The notes under the pieces: generated by a model | What the model saw: the letters and a program-made list of their open reading frames with translations, nothing else | Told to the model about the DNA's origin: nothing | The model's database searches: none | DNA from: Branchiostoma floridae | Taxonomy: Eukaryota > Chordata > Leptocardii > Amphioxiformes > Branchiostomatidae | Direction: 5' to 3' | Length of the DNA: 64,000 bases | Assembly (NCBI RefSeq): GCF_000003815.2 | Contig: NC_049983.1 | Span: forward strand, 20,054,338 to 20,118,337 | Part shown: positions 1 through 10,400 of the stretch, one piece after another | How the letters are laid out: each line of letters begins with the position of its first letter | Numbering within the stretch: the first letter of the stretch is position 1 | Position numbers and translations under genes: made by a program

Positions 1-92
1 CCATTAGCAGGAAATTTTACCCCGGATTGGCCACCGGAAAAACCCACCCCTAGTAAGGGCCAACATAGGGTTTTTTATTTTAAAAAAGGCCC

Positions 93-380
93 NNNNNNNN
101 NNNNNNNNNNNNNNNNNNNNNNNNNNNNNNNNNNNNNNNNNNNNNNNNNNNNNNNNNNNNNNNNNNNNNNNNNNNNNNNNNNNNNNNNNNNNNNNNNNNN
201 NNNNNNNNNNNNNNNNNNNNNNNNNNNNNNNNNNNNNNNNNNNNNNNNNNNNNNNNNNNNNNNNNNNNNNNNNNNNNNNNNNNNNNNNNNNNNNNNNNNN
301 NNNNNNNNNNNNNNNNNNNNNNNNNNNNNNNNNNNNNNNNNNNNNNNNNNNNNNNNNNNNNNNNNNNNNNNNNNNNNNNN
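93..380. other. assembly gap (288 N)
   Basis: Run of 288 undetermined bases, bordered on the right by long C runs. The gap probably reflects an unsequenced GC-rich repeat. Confidence 0.99.
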
Positions 381-500
381 CCCCCCCCCCCCCCGTGATC
401 TCGCCCCCCCCCCGGGGCGAAATCACTAGCGACCTCGCCCTCCCCGGCTAGTGATCTCGCCCCCCTACCTCGCCCCCCTTTAGCGATTTCGCCCCCCCCA
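381..500. repeat. C-rich repeat with GATCTCGCCCCC motif
   Basis: Several copies of a short motif (GTGATCTCGCCCCCC and variants such as GCGATTTCGCCCCCC) separated by C runs. The same motif recurs as a palindrome near 6030-6075, so it is probably the terminal part of a dispersed element. No coding potential. Confidence 0.6.
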
Positions 501-1023
501 AAAAAAACGGGTTTTACATGACATTTTAGAAGTTGATTGGTATAAATCACAAAATTCAATTTCAGAATGATATAAGTACATGCGTTTGATACATAACTCC
601 ATTCATAGTATCAATATTAACGTAATTACATGGTAATAAGATAGTTGAACTTGTTTCAGACAAGGAGGGTTGGGTCCCTTGTATTCCCACTATTGCATAT
701 ACCTGAGTCTTGACATAAGATGTATTTCATTGTATTCACCTGTCCTCAAGCAACCTATATATCTCCAATATGAAGTCTCTACCATGAAGTGACCACAAAA
801 GAACTATGTAATGTCTTTATTAATTATGCAAATATTAGGTATTAATTAGAATAACGCACATTTTGGTATATGCACCTGGCCAAGGGATATCTTCACCTCC
901 AACATGACTGTGTTTTCTAGTATTTAGGGACTGATGCATTTACCCGTGTTTCTCAAGACTGGTACTTTACCAGTGTTTGTGTGGCATTTAGCAACAGCTA
1001 TATCAACTTGCGCGTAGATAGTT
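501..1023. other. AT-rich stretch without recognisable gene
   Basis: Contains one octamer-like ATGCAAAT near 826 in an AT-rich context like that of the dispersed element described at 22381-23290. Nothing else is recognisable. Confidence 0.5.
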
Positions 1024-1320
1024 ATATTTCAGCCATACCATAGGTATGGTGAAATATATTGTATTGAATTTTCGTAATGTTTCTTCTTTCTTCTTTCTCC
1101 TGTCAAATCTTCAAATTGATTCAACTCCGTCGTTCCTGGACCGAATTACTTGCAATTTGGCACAAGGGTAGAGTGGGTCAATACCCATGTGCTTTTTTCT
1201 CATTTTTATATTTCAGCCATACCATAGGTATGGTGAAATATATTGTATTCGTAATTATATTTCAGCCATACCATAGGTATGGTGAAATATATTGTATTCG
1301 TAATGTTTCTTTCTTTCTTT
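1024..1320. repeat. three copies of a short palindromic repeat
   Basis: An imperfect palindrome of about 34 bp (arms ATATTTCA-CCATACC and GGTATGGTGAAATAT) occurs at about 1024-1057, 1208-1241 and 1257-1290. The first and third copies are followed by the same T/C-rich tail. A further copy lies at about 46752-46790. Each copy could form a hairpin. Confidence 0.75.
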
Positions 1321-1494
1321 CTCCTGTCAAATCTTCAGAACACGGTATCTCCGTTGTTCCTCAACCGAATGACTTGAAATTTGGCACAAGGGTAGAGTGG
1401 GCCAATACCCTCGGGAGTTTTTTTTCATTTTTTCCATATCTGTCTCTTAAATGATTTTATTAAGGTTTTTTGGTCATCTTAAGACCAAAACTGT

Positions 1495-2100
1495 ATATTT
1501 GGGCCCCCTGTACCCTGGTATTATAACCGAATGAGCTGAAATTTGGCACAGATGTGCCTTGATAAGTCCCCCATATAGATTCAATATCAGTTTTGGTGTA
1601 CAGTACAACAAAATGCTTATTTTTGCGATTTTTTCACCAATTTTTGACCAAAAAAGGACACTTTTGGCCCCTGTACCCTGGTATTACAACCAAATGAGCT
1701 GAAATTTGACAGAGATGTGCCTTGATAATGCCCCCATATAAATTTAAGAACACTTTTGGTGTACAGTACAACAAAATGCTTATTTTTGCGATTTTTTGAC
1801 CAATTTTTTTACCAAAAAAGGACACTTTTGGCTCCTGTACCTTGGTATTGCAACCGAATGAGCTGAAATTTGACACAGATGTGCCTTGATAATCCCTTCA
1901 TATAAATTCAATAACACTTTTGGTGTACAGTGCAACAAAATGCTTATTTTTGCGATTTTTGGCCAATTTTTGACCAAAAAAGGACACTTTTGGCTCCTGT
2001 ACCCTGGTATTACAATTAAATGACCTGAAATTTGGTATAGATAGGCATTAGATACTTGGTAACAAGATTCAAGTAAAATTTTTGACATAAACAACTTTAA
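1495..2100. repeat. tandem repeat, about 163-bp unit
   Basis: Four consecutive units keyed on CTGTACCCTGG begin near 1508, 1671, 1835 and 1998, so the period is 163-164 bp. Each holds a stretch like AACCGAATGAGCTGAAATTT and ends in a T-rich part with GACCAAAAAAGGACACTTTT. The same unit recurs at 4222, 4383 and 4558. Stop-free frames here are short and not conserved between units, so I read it as satellite-like DNA. Confidence 0.85.
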
Positions 2101-3335
2101 AATGATTAATTTTGGCACTTTTCTGAGGGGAAATTTGTTTTCTTTTGGCCTCCTGACGTGACCTTCCGTGACCCCGCACAGAGCCACACCTGTGCGCGTC
2201 AGCCGGAGAGTTAATTGAATCAAAGACCTAGCCAATCAGCGAAGAGGAGGCCAAAGGCTAATTAATATTCATAAGCGGGGCCTCATGATCCCGTATATAG
2301 CAGTGTTCCCGCCAGGGGGAGCAAAGCCCGCCTAAGGCTCTCGCATTTTAGACTATTCAGAAGGCTTTATATTGTATCAGTTCTTAGGGGCATATCTATG
2401 ATAATCGCAGCAGTCACTTAACTTCTCTTCAGGAGTTTAGCGTAACACTGTTTCAGGTCAAACCGTCAAAGGCAACTAAAAACAAACTTTAACGTTACTG
2501 AGTTCAACAGTACTTATAACTTGTTATCCGAAGTTGAAACGCTAGCGATGGTATTTTCGCTGCGCTGTTAGCTCCGTGCGACTGTTGTTGACGGTCTTAT
2601 AACGGTATATTTTGCACCCCTGTACCCTGGTATGAGTAACATTTGGTATAGATAGGCATAATATAGTTGGTAAAATGATCCAAGTAAAATTTTTGGCATA
2701 AAGTACTGTAAAAGGCTTAATTACAGCACTTTTTTTAGGGGAAATTGGTTTTCTTTCGTTCTCCATGCCGTGACCTTTCGGACGTTCACCCCACAGAGCC
2801 GACATCTGCACCTGCGTCTAGCCGGCAGGAAGAGTTAATTCAATTAATGGTTCAGCCAATCAGCGAAGAGGAAAGCGAAGGCTAATTAATATTCATAAGC
2901 GGGACCACACAATACGTTAACTTCAAGACTCAGGCCGTACAGACTTCTCGCCAGGATTTTTTCAAAGCGTCGGACAGGGGTCCGGGGGCCGCCGAATGTC
3001 CCTGGCGGGGTCCAGGGGCAGGGCCACTGTGGGGGGGACCCAGGTGGGCGAAGCCCCCCGGAAGCTCTTGCATTTTAGGCTATTGAGAAGGCTTCTTTTA
3101 TCAGTTTTTTTAGGGCCATATCTACGATAATCGTAGCAGTCACTTACTTCTCTTCAGCAGTTTGACTTTAAAATATTTCGGGTCAAAGCTTCAAAAACAA
3201 CAAACTTTACTTAGCTCAACAGTATACAAAAATATTGTACGGGTTGCCATCCTTAGTTGAAGCGCTTATTTATAGCGCTAGTATCTTCGCTGCGCCGTTA
3301 GCCGCCGTGCGACTTTTGTTGACGGTCTGATATCC
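1990..3335. repeat. direct duplication, about 0.7-kb unit, two diverged copies
   Basis: Copy 1 (about 1990-2600) and copy 2 (about 2601-3335) share in order: the 163-bp unit end, a stretch with CCAATCAGCGAAGAGG and AATATTCATAAGCGGG, a CTCTCGCATTTTAG-like stretch, and a terminal GCTGCGCTGTTAGC-like stretch before TTGACGGTCT. Each copy carries a CCAAT-like motif; copy 1 also has a TATATAG downstream. This could be element-borne promoter sequence, but no coding exon follows. Confidence 0.7.
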
Positions 3336-4060
3336 CTACGTCGCCGCCTCGCTGATATTCCCACGGACATGTTTCAAAAAAAAATACCCAGCAAAAAACG
3401 CTGTTCCTAGTCAATAGATCAGCATTTTCTCTATAGTGACCACCTGTCTATAGTGGCCACATTTCCTAGTGCTGTTGTTGTTTGGCATAAACTTTGAACA
3501 TTTAAATTGTAAGTAACTTTAAACTGCCAGAGTTTCAGCCCAATAAAACACTCTCAGCGCCAGGGTATGAACAGACTGACCAGACAGACGAAAATAAATC
3601 CTCGAACAAGGTTCAATCGTATCTTCCGGGTCTGGCAGGAAGTTGTTAAACTAAAATAAGAATAGGCTCGATGGTTGATTGCATACAAAGTAAAACAGTT
3701 TAACAGTTTTACAGCTTGAAGAAAACAAACGCTCCTACAGTACCTGCACCTGCTTGATAATTATTAAATCGTATGCCCTACTTGAATAAAAAAAGTTCAT
3801 TGCAATAATAAATGTACCCACATCACAAGGAGCTTATACTTTTTTAAACTTACACCTAGTTATCGTACTGAAAATTGTTAATGACATTACATGAAGTCAT
3901 TCAACAATTTTCAGTCATGATGAAAATTTTCTGAATGGAAGGTGTGATTATTGTCATTTTCTGAAAAATAGAAGCAAGCTCTGTTTTTACCTGGAGTCAA
4001 TTCACAATACCAGTCCACTTTGGGGGATAATGTACTGTTAAGAGGATGTTCCATTTTTGC
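3336..4060. other. no recognisable feature
   Basis: Mixed-composition DNA without splice-bounded exons, clear repeats or RNA-gene structure that I can recognise. Confidence 0.5.
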
Positions 4061-4072
4061 GCAGGGGTGATT

Positions 4073-4640
4073 TGGAACAGTCCAATGTTGCGTAGGAAGG
4101 GGTATGGCTGAAATATGCTGTATTTGCTCTTAAGCAAATGTCGGCCTTTCTAGTTTTTCATATCTTCCTTTAAAATGATTTTACTCATGTTTTTTGCAAT
4201 TTTTATGTACATTTTGCCCCCCTGTACCCTGGTATTGCAGCCGAATGACCTGATATTTGGTACAAAGGTGCCTTGATCATATGCCCACAATAATCCAAAA
4301 ACAATTTTGGCATACGGTACAGAAAAATGCTTAATTTTGGCATTTTTTGCCATTTCTTGCCCCCAAAATGACATTTTTTGCTCCTATACCCCCATTTTAC
4401 AACCAAATGACCTGAAATTTGGTATAGGAGTGCCGTCTACATATGCGCACATAAATTCATTAACACTTTTGGCATACGGTACAACAAAATGCTTAATTTT
4501 GGGATTTTTTTGGCCATTGTTTGACCAAAAACGTACGCTTTTGGCTCCTGTTCCCTGGTCTTGTAACCAAGTGACCTACATTTTGGTAAATAGGTGCTCT
4601 AGATATTCATTCAAATGAGCCATGCATAGTTTTTGGCATA
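4073..4640. repeat. second block of 163-bp repeat units
   Basis: Three further units of the 163-bp family (keyed at 4222, 4383 and 4558). They are preceded at 4073-4160 by a block ending in TCGGCCTTTCTAG that recurs at 5564-5640. Confidence 0.75.
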
Positions 4641-4839
4641 AACCACTTCAAAATGATATATTTGGGGACTTTTTTTGGTAATTCTCCACTGGTCAGAGGG
4701 TCAACGACCTCAAGGTCGTTGACCTCTCCCACCTGAAGACAGCATGTGCACGTCTATATATACTAGTAACTTGATTAAAGAGGCAACCAATCACGTAGCC
4801 TGAGTCAACATCCCGAAGGGGATTGGCAGCCAATCAGTG

Positions 4840-5480
4840 AGCCCGGTGTTATCTGGATGAGTCCATTCTGGCACGGAGGGGGTACATATTTTTTTAATTC
4901 ATCTTTGGACTGTTGATAATATAATGTCTCTCAGTGGGAGTATTTTTGAACTGGACTATTTTACATGGGGTGTACTGGAAGAGTCCATTCTTGCATGGAG
5001 GGGGGCATTTTTTTTTAAATTTGTTTATGGACTTGGTGATTTGATATGTCAAAGTGTTTCAGTGTGTTTTTTTTTTGACTGGTCAACTTTGCAATTTTAC
5101 ATAGGTTGTGCTGGAATAGTCCATCCTTACATGGGGGGATTTTTAAAATCCATTTTTGGGACTTTGGTGATTACGTCCAAGTCCAATTTTACCGGATGTA
5201 TTTTTGGACTGCACCACTTTACATAGGGGCATCGCAAGAAGAGTCCATTCTTGTATGGGGATGTTTTCAAATTTAGTTTTAGAAAGGTGATGATTCAATA
5301 TTCCATTTTTAGTGGAAGTGTTTTTGGACTGGTCTATTTTACCTTTTCATGCCTTTTTTGCTTAGTTCAACCTTGGCCATGTTTTCAGTGGGAGTATTTC
5401 TGGACTGGTCTATTGTGCAAATTCACATGGGATGTACTGGAAGAGTCCATTCTTGCACTAGGAATTTTGTAAGATTCATT
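4840..5480. repeat. degenerate tandem repeat around GAGTCCATTCTTGCATGG
   Basis: At least five diverged units carrying TTTTACATGGGG, GTACTGGAAGAGTCCATTC and a T-rich tail occur at irregular spacing. ORFs read through here are repeat translations and are not supported as genes. Confidence 0.7.
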
Positions 5481-5563
5481 TTTGGGTGTCATTAAGTGTC
5501 ATTAGTGGAAGTGACTTTTAAACAAAAGTGTTCGATTTTTGCACATGGGTGATTTTGGAATAG

Positions 5564-5640
5564 TCTATTGTTGCATTGGGAGGGAGATGGCTGAAATATG
5601 CTGCATTTGCTCTCAAGCAAATGTCGGCCTTTCTAGTGTT
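5564..5640. repeat. second copy of the 4073-4160 block
   Basis: Closely matches 4073-4160, including GGCTGAAATATGCTG and AAGCAAATGTCGGCCTTTCT. The two copies bracket the repeats at 4200-5480, as if that interval were bounded by direct repeats. Confidence 0.7.
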
Positions 5641-6024
5641 TATAATAAGAAACTATTATTTACGTACGTGTGTTTTTGTTAGTGCTTTGGAAATGTTTCC
5701 AGCACAAGAAAGAAAACACTGTGACAAATTGAAAACATATAGCTGACGTATTCCGTACCATAGACGGTGTTGATTTATACGTTCGCAGTAGCACTGTTTT
5801 TATGCCACCTCAGCTGCAAAAATTGTCTTTTTCATTTTAATGTCATGTTTGCACCGAACAATATAGTATCGACTTTCGAGGTATGACATCTTACGGTACG
5901 GTAATAAGGTGCCATATAGGTACCAGGTAACACACCATATACGTTACTCCCCAGGTGCAGTATAGTACCAGGTAGCGCACCTGTAATATGTAGTAACCAG
6001 CTGCTCTTGGGGGGGAGGGGCAAA

Positions 6025-6076
6025 AACGCTAGTGATCTCGCCCCCCCCGGGGGGGGGGGCGAGATCGCTGTCACAC
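6025..6076. repeat. GC hairpin: CGATCTCGCCCC facing GGGGCGAGATCG
   Basis: AGTGATCTCG followed by a C run faces a G run followed by CGAGATCGCT, giving a near-perfect hairpin. The motif is shared with 381-500. The preceding 5641-6024 shows no recognisable gene. Confidence 0.75.
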
Positions 6077-6172
6077 CGGTACACACACACGTAGACACAC
6101 ACATACGCACTCAAACACACACACGCGCGCGCACACAAACAGACAGACACACACACACACACACACACATAT
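6077..6172. repeat. CA/CG-rich microsatellite
   Basis: Impure (CA)n with ACGCGCG interruptions. The matching TG-rich tracts at 34200-34275 and 57763-57875 lie in the 3' flanks of genes B and C, so the tract belongs to the duplicated unit and marks roughly where the gene A arm ends. Confidence 0.85.
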
Positions 6173-7257
6173 AACGTTATATTCATATACGCGCGCGCGT
6201 CATATGTACATAGGAAAATCATTCAGTAAGATCAATCAATGCATCTGGCCTTTCATTGAATACATTGGATATTCACTATGATATACAGTGAGTCATTACC
6301 ATTACATTTCATCAGAAAAGGTAAACGACAATATAATTATACAGGTGCAATTTTCACTGCATGTCACATTTCTCTGCATTAAAATGATGTTAAGTAAGTG
6401 AAGTAAGATGAGTAAAACATGATGCAATATTTCACAAGATCTTCCTGTTACAACCTGCCTTTCCTGTGGTTCGAATGATCTGATCAAAATTACATGACTT
6501 TAAAGTGACTGTGACACAATGTCATATTTCACTCCAATCGGTACGTAAAAACAACCGTAACAGTGAAAACTAGGTTCAAATGGGCGTAACTCTGCATTCT
6601 GAGCTGTCAACTATCATCTTGGAAATTACATTCCAATCGTTGAAATATTGTTTTCTTCCATTCAAATCTCGACCCTACGAGAATCTATCCATTGCAACAT
6701 GATGTCTGTTAGTCAGGCGTTCAAATACTAGTAACGTTTTAGAAATCGTAAATGGTAGAAAGTCACACAGGTATATTCAAGAGTCCTTCCAAACTAGCAA
6801 GGAATACAAAGAGTACAAGAAAACGTTATAGTCTTCAAACTTTAAATACTAATGATATTCTTGTGCAGTGAACTGGGTCACAAACCAGAACTATTCTGTT
6901 ACTGAACATATGAAAGAACAAATGGTGTTGAATAAAGAGTTATTGTAATCCATCTAGTTTATCAGACAAAAATAGCTCTCCTATTAAAACAACTCCTGAT
7001 TGTTACAAACAGATAACAACACGTGCTTTCCAGGGTAATGGTTGCATGGAACAATCAGACGCCTTCATTCCCATCGGTTAAGGAAGGCAAAAGCAGTGCA
7101 TTTATGATCGGCCAAGAAGCCAAGAATGCGCACTTGTAGGAATGATGAATTGCAACTTGTCAACAATATCACTTTGAAATGGCTGTATGATAATAACATT
7201 AATGTACTGCTATTCCCTAGATGTTTACGGTGACATAATGCTCCGCTCGCTTGGTGA
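6173..7257. other. 3' flank of gene A, shared with genes B and C
   Basis: In reverse complement this stretch matches about 33231-34190 and 56753-57760, downstream of genes B and C. No conserved reading frame runs through it, so the duplicated units extend about 1 kb past the genes. Confidence 0.75.
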
Positions 7258-7263
7258 TTTATT
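7258..7263 (-). other. polyadenylation signal of gene A
   Basis: AATAAA on the minus strand, 65 bp past the stop codon of gene A. Equivalent hexamers follow genes B and C at the same relative place. Confidence 0.7.
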
Positions 7264-7328
7264 CGGTAGCTAGAGCCATGTTAGGAGATACAAGGTTGTA
7301 TTTGTTTCTCTCACAGAATGGATTAGTG

Positions 7329-7436
7329 TCATTTGGGACGCTTGCAAATGAAGGGAAGCAAACGAATGCACTGATGGTCATTCCACTGTCCCCGTTTCAC
7401 CTCATCATCCGGGTGAAACCAGTCGGCAACTCCATC
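7329..7436 (-). CDS. gene A exon 10: lectin domain part 3 with WND, stop
   Basis: Phase 0 start after TTTTCCACCAG. Encodes RGQWNDHQC and FICKRPK, then TGA. WND supplies the second half of calcium site 2, and the last two cysteines close the fold. Confidence 0.88.
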   Translation of the reverse strand, partial: DGVADWFHPDDEVKRGQWNDHQCIRLLPFICKRPK

Positions 7437-10400
7437 CTGGTGGAAAAGAAAAAACAGAATTAGAATTAAGTTATACATGTACATGTCGCGTTTTTCCTGG
7501 TGAAAATCTCTGCAATACATGCAATGGCATTTGTCAGTCTTCTTCCATGAACCATTATCCATACAAAAAGCAACATGCAACATGGCTATACGACTGTCAA
7601 CTTTATTGTATAAAGGGCATACGTATGTCAAAATACTGTTCTAGTCGTTGGAATCTTTATCTTAGATTTAGTGTTTTCAACTCAATCACCCAGAAAGGTG
7701 CGTCAAGTGGTGTACAGTAAAATATGATACAAAATGTTAAAAATCTAAATTGTTAAATCTGATATCCGTATGAAAATTATCTAAATCATGCAGATTTCGA
7801 GTCAAGATCAACTTAATGTGAGATGAGAGTAAGTGCTCATTAATTTGAAGTAGAAACGTCCAGCTACAAAAAATTGCCTGTTGACGAAGGAAATTTGAAA
7901 TACTGTCAAGGAGAAGCAGTGGAAGATCAATTACATTTCCTTCCAATGTCAACAATACCATTCTGAGAGACGTAACGTCGATCTCCAAATTTCTGCATCG
8001 AGATTCACATAAAAGCGATCAAGAAAACGATCATTCAACTCGTCTATGTATCAAATTGTTAGACACGTATCTCCCAGTGTAAGCAGAAAAGAAGTCAAAC
8101 ACTTCAAATAGCCGACGTTGAACTGGATTAGAATACCTTTATTTCGCCTATGATTTATCTATGCCTTTCATTTTTCTTGAAAATTATTATTACCTCCATG
8201 AAATGTCATGGAATGGAGGTTATATTTTCTGTTATGTGTCTCTGTCTGTGTAGAAGATTACTCAAGAATGGCTGGATGGATTGGTTTCATACTTGTTGTG
8301 TTGGTGGGGTGTGATGAAAGCTCGAATCGATGAGATTTTGGGCGCCGTATCTGTCATTATAATTGATGTAATAATATCAGAAATCACCCCTATATCTGCG
8401 AAATATTGGAACAGGCATGTCCCGGGGCAAGGTGACGTATGTAGGTCAGGTAATTAATCACCCGTGGGCCATGTAGCCAGCAGCTAACAGACAGTCTGGG
8501 CAAAAGTGAATCAGGGCTCTGAATCCAAACAAGCCCTTCAACTGTGGTTTGAAAAATAACCAGCCAGCAGTAAGTTCAAACTAAAACTTCACTGTACCTA
8601 CATTTTGTAATTCTATGTCTGTATGTGCCTTCAGGTCAATAAGTAAAGCTGCCCTTAACCATATTAACATCATAGATATGTGACAGTATGAAAAACTAAG
8701 ATGCATTGTAATTATCACACTTTGCATTAATTATGCGAATTAGGCCCTTATTTGCATGAATGACATCTGTACATGTTCCACCTTCGATATATAACATACC
8801 TTACATTTGTCAAGGTCCTATTGTGGAACACATTGTAATAGTAGGAGATCGTCATTATAAATGCTAATCAACTATTAATTTCTATAAATTGCATACTTCT
8901 GCAGGTAAGACGTAAAGATCTCGGACTAAAGTTTGCCAAATCCCTTCTTCTTTCTAACTTTCCCAACTTCCTCCCACCACACCGCTCTGAGGCACATAGT
9001 ATAACCTCATAATGCTGACAACCTTAGACAGTTTAAATGCCAAACATCACGCCTCAGGAACACCACGCTACCATATGCCGTCGACCTCTTAAACGCACAT
9101 TACACAATTAAGTGTCACATTTTAATAATTACTTATCAGATGGACATTCTCTGTGTCATTAAATGAATACACCACTTCTTTCCCACAACATTTATAACCA
9201 TTACTCTCAAATACAACCGACCATAAACATACATACCATCCACAAAAAAGCAATAAATATGTCATGGAGGTATGAGGTCCCCGAACTCTAGTTTTCATTT
9301 ATTTGTAATTAGCCCTCCCTCGTGCATGAGTTTTCAATAGATTTATCATTATCATTATCATTGTTATCATTACCATAGTCTACCAAACCTTAAATATGCT
9401 CAGCTCAGATTATTCGATCACTCACTTTTGAGTACATGCCGACGCAGTTCTGTGCCGGAAAAAATGACAAAACTCCGCGATTGTTGTTAGGCTCTCCCGG
9501 CTCCCAGTTCGTGTAGATGACCTTTGACCCATCAGTAAACTTACGGAACTTTCCGTCCTCGCGACGCAGTCCAAACCAGACTAAAGGAGTCTTCCAATAT
9601 CCACTAGGAGCTGTAATTAAAGAAATTACCTTTATTAGCTTAAGTAACCAGCCATACATGTAATGGTTCCTTATGCGACTGAATGCGTAACTTTTGTTCG
9701 GCCTTTTAAATGAATGTTTTGTAGGCACGTTGTACCAATGGCAATGGATAGCACTTAAACGTTGATTAATAAGCCAAATCGTTTGTCACAAACCAATCAA
9801 CAATTTGTTTGTATCTTTTTTCAAGATTGTTAGTCATTGTTTTGCAATTTCTTGCCAAAGGAAAGTAAATCACGCTAGCCAATTCGTTTATTTTGTGACC
9901 TGGCCTATGCCACTACACGCACAGAGGTAAAAGCAGGGTATCATAAAATATTATTCCAGGACATTTTAAAATGCATTTCATCTGTAATCGAAATCTATTA
10001 GATATCTGGAAAATCCTGAAAAAAACGCAATTTACACATATGACCTAATGTTACGAGCGTGGTACTCTATTTCCAATGTTAGCCAACTTATGACCAATAT
10101 CTACCACTTTGTTGGTTGCCAATGATATTACGACTGGTCTCATAATGGGGGCGTTTTTTGGCCAGCCCTATTTGACTAAATTGGAACAGGAAAAACATTT
10201 ATCTATGCTGCCCCTCATCATCAACGTGTCCGTAAGGCCACGCAATCTAGCCGATCGGTCAATTAGATTTTGACGACCACCACAGAAATATATAATCCAA
10301 TTTTGCGCTGGAACAAAGTTTTGAGTCTACCTGGAGTCTATAATAATGATGAGTTTTATGTATTACCCACCACCAGCGATGATACTGTTGATGAAGTTGG

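Noticed and set aside
4924-5472. Two ORFs of 100 and 73 codons
   Set aside because: Read through a degenerate tandem repeat; frames differ between units.
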